DNA of 64,000 nucleotides from Yoonia sp. (GTDB lineage Bacteria; Pseudomonadota; Alphaproteobacteria; Rhodobacterales; Rhodobacteraceae): positions 21,673 through 85,672 of the forward strand of contig JAQXBV010000013.1 in NCBI GenBank assembly GCA_029252195.1, given 5' to 3'. Below, one piece after another: positions 27,756 to 37,292 of the stretch. Numbering within the stretch: position 1 is the stretch's first letter; every line of letters begins with the position of its first letter. The notes beneath the pieces were generated by a model that was not told where the DNA came from, made no database searches, and saw only the letters and a list, made by a program, of their open reading frames with translations. The position numbers were made by a program, and so were the translations under genes.

Positions 27756-28663
27756 TTCGCGTTCCATACATCCAGAATGTAGCGGCTCGTCATCAGATCG
27801 AGATGCGCGCCGCCCCCGTTTTTAAACAAAGTGATCTCATCATCACTTTTCCGCCCGAATGCATCAAGTTGATAATAATCCGCCACCACATGACCCGCAT
27901 CAATCACACCCGCCGCAATCGGGATTTTCAACTCGCCGATATGGCCCACGGTCGTGTGCATATTGTCCACAAACACGCGTGAGCGCAGCAAGGCTTCATC
28001 ATCCACCTCGCGCATGTCAGGCCGATAGGCCCCAATAAGATCGACGTGTTGCCCAGCTTGCAACCATGCGCCCTTGATCAGCGGTTCAGTCGACATTGTG
28101 GCAGAGGTCACGATGTCCGCCGCCCGCACAGCCGTCTCCAGATCAGGGGCAATCGCCACATCTGGCATCGCCTTTTGGAACGCCTCAGCCCCCGCGGGGG
28201 ACCGGTTCCACACCGTGAATTTCGCGTCAGGGAATGCCGCCGAGTAGGCCTCGTAAAGCGTCGCGCCTACCGTGCCCGCGCCGACAATCAGGATGTTGCG
28301 GCTGTCAGGGCGGGCCAACCGCCGGGCCGCCAAAAGACTATCGCCTGCCGTCTTCCACTTGGTCACCAAATGGAAATCCAAGATCGCCACCAGCGCGCCG
28401 TCCTCGTCCGAAAACAGGTTCACCGCGCCGCCGATCATCGGCTTGCCTTGCGCCTTATTTTCGGGAAACACCGTGGCACATTTCACCGCGATCCCCATGC
28501 ACTTGATCCAAGCAGAGCGGTTCAGCAGCGTGTTGTTGCCGCGGTAAAGAAACACGTCCTCGACCTCCGCTTTGGGCAACAAATGCCCCGCCACCAAAGC
28601 ATCCGTCATCGCCAGCCAATCAAGGCCACGCTCGCCCTCGTCAAATGGGATCATCACCGTCAT
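27752..28663 (-). CDS. Ornithine cyclodeaminase / mu-crystallin family protein
   Basis: 303 residues. The NAD(P)-binding loop NILIVGAGTVGATLYEAY (about 122-139) and the N-terminal dimer/substrate part with KCATVFPENKAQGKP are typical of this family, whose members include ornithine cyclodeaminase, alanine dehydrogenase, ketimine reductase and opine-type synthases. The exact reaction is unknown. Start overlaps the stop of the HAD gene (28660-28663) and stop overlaps the PhyH gene start, so all three are translationally coupled. Confidence 0.87.
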   Translation of the reverse strand: MTVMIPFDEGERGLDWLAMTDALVAGHLLPKAEVEDVFLYRGNNTLLNRSAWIKCMGIAVKCATVFPENKAQGKPMIGGAVNLFSDEDGALVAILDFHLVTKWKTAGDSLLAARRLARPDSRNILIVGAGTVGATLYEAYSAAFPDAKFTVWNRSPAGAEAFQKAMPDVAIAPDLETAVRAADIVTSATMSTEPLIKGAWLQAGQHVDLIGAYRPDMREVDDEALLRSRVFVDNMHTTVGHIGELKIPIAAGVIDAGHVVADYYQLDAFGRKSDDEITLFKNGGGAHLDLMTSRYILDVWNAK

Positions 28664-29280
28664 TGCGCCTGCTCCTCGGTCAATAGCCCTTCGGCAACAA
28701 GGCGTGCGGCCCAGCCCTCGGGTTTGTCAAAATGATGTGTCTGCCAACCGCGCGCAGCGGCCGCATGAATGTTATCAATCCGGTCGTCCGCAAACAAAAG
28801 CCCGGACGGATCATGCCCACAATCAGTCTCTAACAAGGCATAAATCTCTGCGTCCGGCTTGATTGTCGCCATATGCCCCGAGATATACCTCCGATCAAAT
28901 TCGTTCAGAAACGGATAGACTTTCTCGGCCATCTCAAACGTCTGAATGCCGAAATTCGAGAGCGCAAAAACGGGCACGCCGACCTCGCGCAGATTGCGCA
29001 ATATCCGCACCGAGCGCGGGATCGCAGGGGCCGCCATTTCGATCCAGTTGTCGTGCCACATGCGCACTTCATCGCGGAATTCTGGATAGGTTTCTGCCGC
29101 CCCATAGATCAACTCGCGAAAATTTCCGCCCCGATCCACCTCGTCGTTGATCCCGTGCAAATCAATCGTGGCAAACATCTCGCGCCTGCGTGCCTCGCCA
29201 ATTTTTGCGTCAAAAAAACGCTCGGGCTGCCACTCGATCAGCACATTCCCGATGTCAAACACAACTGCCGTGACGGCCAT
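28660..29280 (-). CDS. HAD family hydrolase (subfamily IA-like)
   Basis: 206 residues. Motif I reads VVFDIGNVLIEW, where the usual second Asp of DxDxT is replaced by Gly-Asn as in YihX-type phosphatases. Motif II lies in VFALSNFG, the Lys in TIKPDAEIY and motif IV in LFADDRIDNI. It is expected to dephosphorylate a small metabolite. Translationally coupled to the ornithine cyclodeaminase-like gene, three bases downstream of the YaiI gene. Confidence 0.88.
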   Translation of the reverse strand: MAVTAVVFDIGNVLIEWQPERFFDAKIGEARRREMFATIDLHGINDEVDRGGNFRELIYGAAETYPEFRDEVRMWHDNWIEMAAPAIPRSVRILRNLREVGVPVFALSNFGIQTFEMAEKVYPFLNEFDRRYISGHMATIKPDAEIYALLETDCGHDPSGLLFADDRIDNIHAAAARGWQTHHFDKPEGWAARLVAEGLLTEEQAQ

Positions 29281-29283
29281 ATC

Positions 29284-29730
29284 CTATCCCTTCGCCGCAG
29301 CCCGCAAGGCCCGCTCCAAAGCATCCAAAAATCGCGACCGATCCGCCTTGCCAAATGGCTTTCCGCCACCTTGCCGGAACGGATCAGCGGCGCGCATATC
29401 GGCCATCAAATCACGGGTCGCCAAGACATTGCCGATATTCGCGTGGGTCAAAGGCTCGCCGTTATGCTTGAGCACCATCGCGCCATTCTCGACACAGCGC
29501 GCCGCCAGCGGAATGTCTCCTGTGATCACCACATCGCCTGCCCCCGCGCGATCCGCGATCCACATATCGGCGATATCAGGTCCGTCAGGCACCACCACCG
29601 TTTCGACCAATGGGTTCGGCGACGGCCTGATCCCACCGTTCGAGACGACAAACATCTGCACCTTATGGCGCGTGCCGACACGCTCTACTTCGGCCTTCAC
29701 GGGGCAGGCATCGGCGTCCACATAGATCAC
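29284..29730 (-). CDS. YaiI/YqxD family protein (DUF188)
   Basis: 148 residues from a GTG that overlaps the fghA stop (GTGA). It shows the family hallmarks: [16 protein letters not shown] at the N terminus, [19 protein letters not shown] and the C-terminal [14 protein letters not shown]. The family adopts a PIN-like fold with conserved acidic residues, suggesting a metal-dependent nuclease, but its function is not established. Confidence 0.92.
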   Translation of the reverse strand: MIYVDADACPVKAEVERVGTRHKVQMFVVSNGGIRPSPNPLVETVVVPDGPDIADMWIADRAGAGDVVITGDIPLAARCVENGAMVLKHNGEPLTHANIGNVLATRDLMADMRAADPFRQGGGKPFGKADRSRFLDALERALRAAAKG

Positions 29731-30557
29731 GAATAAAGCGCCTCTGCGTGGAACGCGACATGGTCTTCCATGAAGGTCGAGATGAAGAAATACGAGTGGT
29801 CATAGCCCTTTTGCAGGCGTACAGTCCCCTCTTGCTTGGCCTCGGCAATCGCCCCGGCCATCGCCGCCGTGCCAAGCAAATGACCAAACTGATCTTCGGT
29901 GCCTGTATCAATCAAAACAGGCCCCTCAAAGCCGCCAGCGGCCATCAAAAGGCTCGCATCATGGGCGGCCCATTTGGCTTTATTAGACCCCAAATAGGCG
30001 CTAAACTGCTTTTGGCCCCACTCAGACTCTGTCGGGTTACAAATCGGCGCAAAGGCAGACACAGACCGGAACCGCCCCCTCAACTTCATCGCGAGCGTCA
30101 GCGCCCCATGGCCCCCCATCGAATGGCCCGTGATCGCCTGACGATCCATATCCAGCGGAAATTTACCCGCCAAAAGCGTTGGCAATTCCTCCGCGATATA
30201 GATCTCCATCTGGAAATGTTCGGCCCATTTGCCTTCGCTGGCATTCACATAGAACCCCGCACCTTGGCCCAGATCAAAAGCCTCATCATCAGGCACACCC
30301 TCGCCGCGCGGTGAAGTATCGGGAAACACGAGAGCAATCCCCTGCTCGGCCGCCCAGCCCTGTGCGCCAGCCTTGATCATCGCGTTCTCATGGGTGCAAG
30401 TCAGCCCCGACAGGAACCAAAGGACTGGCACAGGCCCATGCTGCGCCTCTTCGGGCAAAAACACCGCAAAGGTCATGTCGCACTTTGTTGATTTTGCTGC
30501 GTGCTTATAGACGCCTTGCGTGCCACCAAAGCAGCGGTTCTCAGAGAGAGTTTCCAT
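29727..30557 (-). CDS. fghA: S-formylglutathione hydrolase
   Basis: 276 residues, normal for the esterase D family. The nucleophile motif [14 protein letters not shown], the N-terminal [22 protein letters not shown] and the C-terminal GYDHSYFFI histidine are diagnostic. It hydrolyses S-formylglutathione to formate and glutathione in glutathione-dependent formaldehyde oxidation. The usual partner, a class III alcohol dehydrogenase gene, is not in this window. Confidence 0.94.
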   Translation of the reverse strand: METLSENRCFGGTQGVYKHAAKSTKCDMTFAVFLPEEAQHGPVPVLWFLSGLTCTHENAMIKAGAQGWAAEQGIALVFPDTSPRGEGVPDDEAFDLGQGAGFYVNASEGKWAEHFQMEIYIAEELPTLLAGKFPLDMDRQAITGHSMGGHGALTLAMKLRGRFRSVSAFAPICNPTESEWGQKQFSAYLGSNKAKWAAHDASLLMAAGGFEGPVLIDTGTEDQFGHLLGTAAMAGAIAEAKQEGTVRLQKGYDHSYFFISTFMEDHVAFHAEALYS

Positions 30558-30594
30558 GTAAAATACCTTTCGTTTGGTTATGGCTACCGCACGG

Positions 30595-31524
30595 TTACAG
30601 GCTTGTCACCCACGCGATCACGCCCGAGACAGTCAACACACTCACTGCTGTTGAGATCAGGATCGACGCCGACACCCGCGTGGGGGCGACGCCATAGTGC
30701 TGCGCGATGATATAGACGTTCCCCGCCACAGGCAGCGCGGCCGCCGCGATCATCACGCCCGCAGGGTAAGCGGCAATGTCAAAGATCATAAGCGCAGAGA
30801 TGGCCACGGCGGTCGGGTGCAACACCAGCTTGCAGAACGAGAGCCAGCCCGCCACCGCGACACGCTCTGCTGATTTTGTGGCCAGTGACGCGCCAATCGC
30901 AAACAGGGCGCCGGGCGTCGCTGCACCCCCCAAAATCTGCAAGAACTCATTGGCGGGTGCCGGCATAGGCATGCTCAAGCCAGACACTAACAAACCCAAC
31001 GAAATAGACACTATCATAGGGTTTTTGAGCAATCCCAATCCCACCGTGCGCAAAATGCCAATCGACATGCGCCCGTCGCGCGAGCCCGTGATCAAAATCA
31101 CGATCAGGCTGCCAAAGACGATCAAATCGACGGCTAAAACCATCATCACAGGACCAATCGCGGCCTCGCCCAACAGCAAAACGAGCATCGGAATACCCAA
31201 GAAACCCACGTTCCCGATGACGGCGACCTGAGCCTCGACGGCAGCTTCTGCCACTATCAAGCCGCGCGCCATCGCAACGCTTGTCGCCAGAACATAGATG
31301 ACGGTTGAGCCCAGCAAGTAAGCAAAGACAAAGGGCCAATCCAAGATGTCGCCCAGCGCAAGGTTCGCCGAGAACCGGAACAGCATCGCGGAAAGTGCGA
31401 AATAAAACACGAATTTCGTCAAATAGGCCGTGCCCTCAGGCGTGAAAAACCGAATACGCGCCGCGACATAGCCAAGCCCGATCAACGCGAAAAACGGGAG
31501 CGTCTTGAGAAAGATCTCCCACAT
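30595..31524 (-). CDS. AEC family transporter (second copy)
   Basis: 309 residues, about ten hydrophobic segments. Family features include the N-terminal LIGLGYVAARIRFF, mid-protein LGIPMLVLLLGEAAIGPV and the C-terminal LPVAGNVYIIAQHYG. It is only distantly like the copy at 8519-9430. Carboxylate transport is likely from the family; the substrate is unknown. Five bases from the preceding membrane gene and 37 bases before fghA in the same direction. Confidence 0.87.
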   Translation of the reverse strand: MWEIFLKTLPFFALIGLGYVAARIRFFTPEGTAYLTKFVFYFALSAMLFRFSANLALGDILDWPFVFAYLLGSTVIYVLATSVAMARGLIVAEAAVEAQVAVIGNVGFLGIPMLVLLLGEAAIGPVMMVLAVDLIVFGSLIVILITGSRDGRMSIGILRTVGLGLLKNPMIVSISLGLLVSGLSMPMPAPANEFLQILGGAATPGALFAIGASLATKSAERVAVAGWLSFCKLVLHPTAVAISALMIFDIAAYPAGVMIAAAALPVAGNVYIIAQHYGVAPTRVSASILISTAVSVLTVSGVIAWVTSL

Positions 31525-31529
31525 CGGCG

Positions 31530-32501
31530 TTAATCAAACGCGCCAGTGACACGCCCCAGCAGCATGAATGCGCGGGCGGTGCGGGTCTCTGACAAGGCGG
31601 AAATTTCTTCATCGGTCGCGTTCGGCTCGAAGGCGATCAAGGTCTTGTCGAAGCGCCGCAAAAAGTGGTGGGCCGCGTCGCGGAAAATCGTGTCTTCGCG
31701 CATACGGCCAGAGGTCAGCGTCAGCGAAGAGCGATCACGGATCCCCCCAAGAGCCGCCATCGCACGACCCCGTTCGCCATTGGCAAAACGCCGCCAAATC
31801 TCGGGGCGCGCGCGATCGGGGCGCAGATCATCCATATAGATGCCATCCTGAGACAAAAGCGTCAGCACGTCCTGCGCGGCCTGCACCAATTGACGGGCGT
31901 TGCGATCCTTGAGCGCGCGGCGAAGGGCATCAAAACCGCGGGTATCCTGATCGTTGTCAGGAAAGTTCAGAGCGCGGACCAAATCCATATTCGGCAGGGG
32001 CGGAGCGATATCTTCGGCACTGGTGCCAAGCGCAAGCGTCGGCTGGTCATCAAGGCGCGCATGACTTACATTCGTGATCTTGAGCTTTTGCGCGGGCGGA
32101 CGCGACGACGCAAATGTTGCAATTGCGGTCTCTGTCTTGCGGGCGACTTGGGCGATCTCATTGAGCTTTTTCTCGACCATCGGCTGCATCGACGCGCCCG
32201 ATCCAGCGCGGTTTTCGAGATAGGTTTTGCGCATGCCGTCGATGGCCGCCTGCAACCGCTGCGATTCCTTACGCATGATCCGCGCAGAGCGGCTTGCCGC
32301 CGTTGCCACCCAAATCATCGCAACAGGCATAAACACCGCGATGATAATCAAAATGAACCGCAAACTATCAAAACGGTCGGTCGCTGTGGTCTCTGGCGGC
32401 AAAAACACAAAGAACAGACCCACCATCGCGACCCAGCCAAATGACAGGACGAGCGCGATGATATCGCTTGTGCGATGCGGATCGGGGGGTGGTGTTTTCA
32501 T
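31530..32501 (-). CDS. Conserved membrane protein of unknown function
   Basis: 323 residues from ATG 32501 (AAGG just upstream; an ATG at 32516 would add five residues). Two membrane helices near the N terminus (DIIALVLSFGWVAMVGLFFV and ILIIIAVFMPVAMIWV) are followed by a coiled-coil-like region (RIMRKESQRLQAAIDGMRKT) and a large cytosolic helical domain ending in DKTLIAFEPNATDEEI. I do not recognise a named family; such proteins occur next to greA in Rhodobacterales as far as I recall. Ten to thirty bases follow greA. Confidence 0.75.
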   Translation of the reverse strand: MKTPPPDPHRTSDIIALVLSFGWVAMVGLFFVFLPPETTATDRFDSLRFILIIIAVFMPVAMIWVATAASRSARIMRKESQRLQAAIDGMRKTYLENRAGSGASMQPMVEKKLNEIAQVARKTETAIATFASSRPPAQKLKITNVSHARLDDQPTLALGTSAEDIAPPLPNMDLVRALNFPDNDQDTRGFDALRRALKDRNARQLVQAAQDVLTLLSQDGIYMDDLRPDRARPEIWRRFANGERGRAMAALGGIRDRSSLTLTSGRMREDTIFRDAAHHFLRRFDKTLIAFEPNATDEEISALSETRTARAFMLLGRVTGAFD

Positions 32502-32525
32502 TGGGCCTTGCGCCATCTGCGTGAC

Positions 32526-32996
32526 TTAACCGAAAGTGATCGACAAGATTTCATAGGAGCGAACACCGCCGGGTGTCTGCACGGAGACGCTATCACCCTC
32601 GTCCTTACCGATCAAAGCACGGGCAATTGGCGATTTGATGTTGAGCAAACCCGCCTCGATATTGGCCTCATATTCACCAACGATCTGATAGGTTTTTTCC
32701 TCGTCGGTGTCCTCGTCAACCAAGGTGACGGTTGCGCCGAATTTTACCGTGCCAGACATGCGGCTTAGGTCGATAACGTCCGCCAGCGAAATGATGCCCT
32801 CAAGCTCTTTCACGCGGCCCTCGATGAACGACTGCTTTTCCTTGGCGGAATGATACTCGGCATTCTCGGACAAATCGCCGTGCTCGCGGGCCTCGGAAAT
32901 GGCGCGGATGATGGCGGGGCGTTCCACCGATTTCAGATGCTTCAACTCAGCATTCATCTTCTCGAAACCCGGCTTTGTCAGCGGTATCTTTTCCAT
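32526..32996 (-). CDS. greA: Transcription elongation factor GreA
   Basis: 156 residues. The N-terminal coiled coil carries the acidic tip ([20 protein letters not shown]) that enters the RNA polymerase secondary channel, and the C-terminal FKBP-like domain contains [16 protein letters not shown]. GreA stimulates cleavage of backtracked transcripts. It heads a nine-gene minus-strand run (32996 to 26052) with very short gaps. Confidence 0.95.
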   Translation of the reverse strand: MEKIPLTKPGFEKMNAELKHLKSVERPAIIRAISEAREHGDLSENAEYHSAKEKQSFIEGRVKELEGIISLADVIDLSRMSGTVKFGATVTLVDEDTDEEKTYQIVGEYEANIEAGLLNIKSPIARALIGKDEGDSVSVQTPGGVRSYEILSITFG

Positions 32997-33181
32997 GGTG
33001 CAGGCATCCTTCGTCAGGCGAAATAAATCAATCGCACGTTCATACCCTATTTGGCTGGTTTAAAGTCAAGTGCAAGCAACATTTCGCGTCGCAGCGTGGC
33101 CTTTTAACGTCGTGTCGTGATTGCCCCACATCGCCGCATAAGGTAATCCATGACGCAACAATCTTATCAAGGGGACGGCAT

Positions 33182-34831
33182 ATGTCTAATATTGAACGCG
33201 AAGCCATGGAATATGACGTTGTGATCGTCGGTGCTGGGCCTGCTGGTCTGTCGGCAGCGATCCGCCTCAAGCAGCTAAATGCCGATACATCCGTCGTCGT
33301 TCTGGAAAAAGGGTCCGAAGTGGGCGCGCACATTCTTTCTGGTGCGGTACTTGATCCATCAGGCCTCGACGCGCTGATCCCCGACTGGAAGGCCAAAGGC
33401 GCGCCTTTGAACACGCCTGTGACCGCCGACAATTTCTATATGCTTGGCGAAGCGGGCCAGATCCGCATCCCGAACGTCGCCATGCCGCCGCTGATGAACA
33501 ACCACGGCAACTACATCGTGTCGATGGGCAACGTCTGCCGCTGGATGGCCGAGCAAGCCGAAGAACTTGGCGTCGAAATCTTTCCGGGCATGGCCTGCTC
33601 CGAGCTGGTGTTTGGCGACAACCGCGAGGTCAAAGGCGTCGTTGCGGGCGAATTCGGCAAGAGCGCCGATGGCTCGCAGGGTCCGAATTACGAGCCGGGC
33701 ATGGAACTGCATGGCAAATACGTCTTTCTCTCCGAGGGCGTGCGCGGCTCGCTCTCCAAACAGGTCATCGCGAAATATAACCTTGCCGCCGATTCAGACG
33801 TCCAGAAATACGGCCTCGGCATGAAGGAAATCTGGGAAATCGACCCCGCAAAGCACAAGCTCGGCACCGTGACCCACACAATGGGCTGGCCTTTGGGCAG
33901 CAACGCGGGCGGCGGATCGTTCATCTACCACCTTGAGAACAATCAGGTTTATGTGGGCTTTGTGGTTCACCTCAACTACAAGAACCCTCACCTTTATCCC
34001 TACATGGAATTCCAGCGGTTCAAGCATCACCCGATGGTGGCCGAACTGCTCAAAGGCGGCAAGCGCGTCGCTTACGGTGCCCGTGCAATCACCGAAGGCG
34101 GCTATCAGTCGCTGCCAAAACTCACCTTCCCCGGTGGTGCGCTCTTGGGTTGCTCTGCTGGTATGGTCAACGTGCCGCGGATCAAGGGCAATCATAACGC
34201 CATGCTCTCGGGCATCGCGGCGGCAGAGGCCGCGCACCACGCGATCAACGCGCGTCGTTCTGGCGACGAACTGGTCGAATACGAAAAATCCGTCCGCGAC
34301 GGCGCCATTGGCAAAGACCTCAAGCGCGTGCGCAACGTCAAACCGCTCTGGTCGCGTTACGGGCTCACCGCCTCTCTCGCCATTGGTGGCGCGGATATGT
34401 GGCTTAACAACCTCATCGGTTGGTCACCCCTTAACCTCAAGCACGGCAAAACCGACGCCGCGGCGACCGAGGAAGCGAGCCTGCATCCCGTCATCGACTA
34501 TCCGAAACCCGATGGCAAACTTTCGTTCGACCGCCTGACCAACGTGGCCTTCTCGTTTACCAACCACGAAGAAAGCCAGCCCGCGCACCTGACGCTCAAC
34601 GACGCCTTTGTACCGATTGCGGTCAACCTGCCCAAATACGCAGAACCTGCGCAGCGCTACTGCCCAGCAGGTGTTTACGAAGTTGTCGCGGAAGAAGGCA
34701 AAGAGCCACGCTTCCAGATCAACTTCCAAAACTGCGTGCACTGCAAAACCTGCGACATCAAAGACCCAAGCCAAAACATCACCTGGACCGTGCCACAAGG
34801 CGGCGACGGCCCCAACTACCCGAACATGTAA
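33182..34831 (+). CDS. Electron transfer flavoprotein-ubiquinone oxidoreductase
   Basis: 549 residues. An FAD motif [17 protein letters not shown] lies at about 13-29, and the C-terminal [4Fe-4S] ferredoxin-like domain has CPAGVYE and the cluster CVHCKTCDIKDPSQ. The enzyme moves electrons from ETF (fatty acid and amino acid oxidation) to ubiquinone at the inner membrane. Length agrees with the mitochondrial/alphaproteobacterial ETF-QO. AAGGGGACGGCAT precedes the ATG at 33182. Confidence 0.96.
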   Translation: MSNIEREAMEYDVVIVGAGPAGLSAAIRLKQLNADTSVVVLEKGSEVGAHILSGAVLDPSGLDALIPDWKAKGAPLNTPVTADNFYMLGEAGQIRIPNVAMPPLMNNHGNYIVSMGNVCRWMAEQAEELGVEIFPGMACSELVFGDNREVKGVVAGEFGKSADGSQGPNYEPGMELHGKYVFLSEGVRGSLSKQVIAKYNLAADSDVQKYGLGMKEIWEIDPAKHKLGTVTHTMGWPLGSNAGGGSFIYHLENNQVYVGFVVHLNYKNPHLYPYMEFQRFKHHPMVAELLKGGKRVAYGARAITEGGYQSLPKLTFPGGALLGCSAGMVNVPRIKGNHNAMLSGIAAAEAAHHAINARRSGDELVEYEKSVRDGAIGKDLKRVRNVKPLWSRYGLTASLAIGGADMWLNNLIGWSPLNLKHGKTDAAATEEASLHPVIDYPKPDGKLSFDRLTNVAFSFTNHEESQPAHLTLNDAFVPIAVNLPKYAEPAQRYCPAGVYEVVAEEGKEPRFQINFQNCVHCKTCDIKDPSQNITWTVPQGGDGPNYPNM

Positions 34832-34836
34832 ACGAC

Positions 34837-34868
34837 AAAAGGCCCTGCAATTTGCGGGGCCTTTTTTT
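34837..34868 (+). terminator. Intrinsic terminator after ETF-QO
   Basis: AAAAGGCCCTGC pairs with GCGGGGCCTTTT around an AATTT loop, followed by further T residues (to 34868). It lies six bases after the ETF-QO stop and, with A-residues on the left arm, may also stop the convergent GntR transcript. Confidence 0.9.
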
Positions 34869-34905
34869 CGGGGCGACCGTCTGGCCTATGCAGAACACAA
34901 AGGCG

Positions 34906-35580
34906 TCAGCGCTTGGCGTTCAAATGGGTGAGCAGGTGATGGAATTTCTCACCTTGCACGGCGACATGGCCGCGCAATTCATTCGCAGCGCGCGCACTGT
35001 CTCCCTTCGTGAGAGCAGACAGGATCGCTTCGTGCTCGGACATGGATTGTTCCAGCCGTCCGCGCAGATGAAGCTGCATACGGCGATAAGGCTTCAGCCG
35101 CTTTTGGAGCTTAACCGCCAGATCCCGTAGATAACTGCTTTGCGCGGCGTCATAGATCAAGTGATGGAATCTCTCGTTGTGCGTATAGTATTGGTCGGCA
35201 TCGTTTTCGGCGACTGCTTGCTTGCACAGGTTGTTAATCTCTTCGAGCGCGCGCAGTTCGGATGAGGATATTCGTTTGGCGGCCAGATGCCCGCAAGAGG
35301 CTTCGAGTTCGGCCATCGCCTCGAACATTTGGACCAGTTCAACCGGACCCGGCTCGACCACAAACACGCCGCGACGCGGGCGCTGCTCAACAAGCCCAGA
35401 GGCAACCAGTTTTTGGAACGCTTCGCGAATCGGCGTCCGCGACACCCCGAAATGTTCCGACAAACGGATTTCATCCAGCCGTTCGCCGTCAGCAAAACTG
35501 CCTGTCACGATCATCTGCTCAAGATCGTCAAGAATATGATCTGCGCGGCGAACATCCATAAACGGACTATCCAATAGCAC
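34906..35580 (-). CDS. matR: GntR family regulator, FCD subfamily (MatR-like, malonate operon)
   Basis: 224 residues. The N-terminal winged helix-turn-helix contains RLDEIRLSEHFGVSRTPIRE (about 38-57), and the C-terminal FCD ligand domain keeps the metal-binding histidines in NERFHHLI, SEHEAIL and LRGHVAV. It is divergent from a TRAP transporter plus malonyl-CoA decarboxylase and synthetase operon, and the spacer carries a TTGTATACAA palindrome, so it most likely controls malonate use, probably relieved by malonate or malonyl-CoA. The symbol rests on gene context. Confidence 0.85.
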   Translation of the reverse strand: MLLDSPFMDVRRADHILDDLEQMIVTGSFADGERLDEIRLSEHFGVSRTPIREAFQKLVASGLVEQRPRRGVFVVEPGPVELVQMFEAMAELEASCGHLAAKRISSSELRALEEINNLCKQAVAENDADQYYTHNERFHHLIYDAAQSSYLRDLAVKLQKRLKPYRRMQLHLRGRLEQSMSEHEAILSALTKGDSARAANELRGHVAVQGEKFHHLLTHLNAKR

Positions 35581-35603
35581 TATCAGAAATACAATAATTA
35601 AAT

Positions 35604-35617
35604 TCTTGTATACAAAA
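35604..35617. promoter_or_regulatory. Probable MatR operator in the matR-matP spacer
   Basis: TCTTGTATACAAAA contains a perfect 10-bp palindrome TTGTATACAA. I recall the Rhizobium MatR site as TCTTGTA-TACACGA, which agrees at most positions. It lies 24 bases before the matR start and about 86 before matP; a TTGACA at 35621-35626 next to it could be a -35 box for matP, though no clear -10 follows at ideal spacing. Confidence 0.7.
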
Positions 35618-35702
35618 AAGTTGACAATGAATGCAATTACACTGACAGTTTATGAATTAGCCGCCGAGAGAGGTTCGGTCAGGCGTCATTTGGGAGGATG
35701 AC

Positions 35703-36683
35703 ATGAAATTCACACAATACGCTGCAGCCGCGGCGATCGCACTTATGGCAGGCACAGCATTTGCAGAAGAATTGCGCTTGTCGCACCAGTGGGCCGAAGG
35801 CGACGTTCGCCATCAGGTCGCACAGATGGTTGCAGATGATGTTGCCGCCGCGGGCGTTGATCTGACAATTCAGATTTTTCCAAACCAGACACTGTTCAAG
35901 GCGCGTGAGCAATACACACCGCTCAGCCGCGGTCAGCTGGACATGACGGTTCTGCCGTTGTCCTACGCAGGCGGACAGCAGCCAGCCTATAACCTGACAT
36001 TGATGCCAGGTCTTGTGAAAAACCACGATCACGGCGACCGCCTTTCGCATTCGCCTTTCATGGCTGAAATCGAAAACATCATGGCCGGTGACGACGTGAT
36101 GGTCCTGGTCCACGGCTACCTTGCGGGTGGTTTCGGATCGAACAAAGGCTGCATTACCAAGCCAGAAGATGTTGCAGGGATTTCGATCCGCGCAGCAGGC
36201 AAGTCCTTCGAAGAAATGCTCGCCGCCGCTGGCGCGTCGATCTCCTCGATGGCCTCCTCGGAAATCTACCCTGCCTTGCAGTCGGGCGTTCTGGATGCCA
36301 CCAATACGTCGTCCGAAAGCTTTGTCAGCTTCCGTCTTTACGAGCAGCTGACCTGCTACACACCTGCTGGTGAATATGCGCTGTGGTTCATGTATCAGCC
36401 ACTGATCATGAACAAATCGACCTTTGACGGGTTGAACGCAGATCAGCAAGCCGCGTTGCGCGCCGCTGGTGAAAAGGCGCAGGCTTTCTATCTTGAGCAG
36501 GCGAAACTTGGCGATGCGGTTGCCGCCAAAGCGTTTAGCGACGCTGGCGTTGAACTTGCCGAGATGACCGAAGCGGACTTTAACGCATGGCGCGACGTTG
36601 CTGCGACATCGTCCTATCCGGCATTCGTGGCAGAAACGCCTGACGGTCAAAAGCTGCTCGATATGGCGCTTTCCGTAGAGTGA
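35703..36683 (+). CDS. matP: TRAP transporter substrate-binding protein (DctP family), probably malonate
   Basis: 326 residues. A signal peptide (MKFTQYAAAAAIALMAGTAFA) exports it to the periplasm. The DctP fold is seen in LSHQWAEGDVRHQV at the start of the mature protein and in GISIRAAGKSFEEMLAAAG and SEIYPALQSGVLDAT, the region with the conserved carboxylate-binding Arg. First gene of an operon with the two TRAP permeases and malonate enzymes; GGGAGGATGAC precedes the ATG. Confidence 0.9.
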   Translation: MKFTQYAAAAAIALMAGTAFAEELRLSHQWAEGDVRHQVAQMVADDVAAAGVDLTIQIFPNQTLFKAREQYTPLSRGQLDMTVLPLSYAGGQQPAYNLTLMPGLVKNHDHGDRLSHSPFMAEIENIMAGDDVMVLVHGYLAGGFGSNKGCITKPEDVAGISIRAAGKSFEEMLAAAGASISSMASSEIYPALQSGVLDATNTSSESFVSFRLYEQLTCYTPAGEYALWFMYQPLIMNKSTFDGLNADQQAALRAAGEKAQAFYLEQAKLGDAVAAKAFSDAGVELAEMTEADFNAWRDVAATSSYPAFVAETPDGQKLLDMALSVE

Positions 36684-36734
36684 TAAGCTCGCTGCGCCTG
36701 CCGGACCATCCGGCGGGCGCAAACACATCTCAAA

Positions 36735-37292
36735 ATGAAAGTTTGTCTTGTGGATAGCTCTGCTTCTTCGACGCCGTCTGTTGTCCGGTTTATCGGACAC
36801 CTATCGACGGTCAGTGGCGTAATTGCGTCATTCATGATCCTCGCGTCTGTGCTGATCACCTGCCAGATGATTTTTATCCGTGCTGTGTTGGGTCAATCGA
36901 CGATCTGGCAAACCGAGGCCGTGATTTATCTGATGATTGCAGCCACGATGATCGGTCTTGCCTATGTGCAAAAGCTGAAAGGGCATGTGGGTGTTGATCT
37001 GATCCCGACGCTGCTTGGCCCTAAAGGCCGCCGTATCATGTCTCTGTTCACATTGTTTGTCACTGGCATGATGATGGCCCTGATGCTGTATTATGCCTTT
37101 GATATGTGGCATTTCGCTTGGGCACGCGGCTGGAAATCCGAAACGATCTGGGCTGTGCCGCTGTGGATTCCCTACCTGTCGGTCCCGCTGGGCTTTGGCC
37201 TTTTTCTTTTACAACTCGCCGCTGACCTCTGGATGGTTATTCGCTGCGAAGATATCGGTGCGCCTGTGGCCGCCGAAGACCGGAGGCATTGA
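36735..37292 (+). CDS. matQ: TRAP transporter small permease (DctQ family)
   Basis: 185 residues with four membrane helices, typical of the small TRAP subunit; TIWQTEAVIYLMIAATMIG carries the family pattern in helix 2-3. No good ribosome site lies before the ATG at 36735; an in-frame GTG at 36750 is an alternative. Together with MatM it forms the sodium-driven importer that takes substrate from MatP. Its TGA shares a base with the ATG of the next gene. Confidence 0.9.
   Translation: MKVCLVDSSASSTPSVVRFIGHLSTVSGVIASFMILASVLITCQMIFIRAVLGQSTIWQTEAVIYLMIAATMIGLAYVQKLKGHVGVDLIPTLLGPKGRRIMSLFTLFVTGMMMALMLYYAFDMWHFAWARGWKSETIWAVPLWIPYLSVPLGFGLFLLQLAADLWMVIRCEDIGAPVAAEDRRH

Noticed and set aside
35679..36800. 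373-residue open frame on the minus strand
   Set aside because: Antisense to matP, whose signal peptide and DctP fold are clear.
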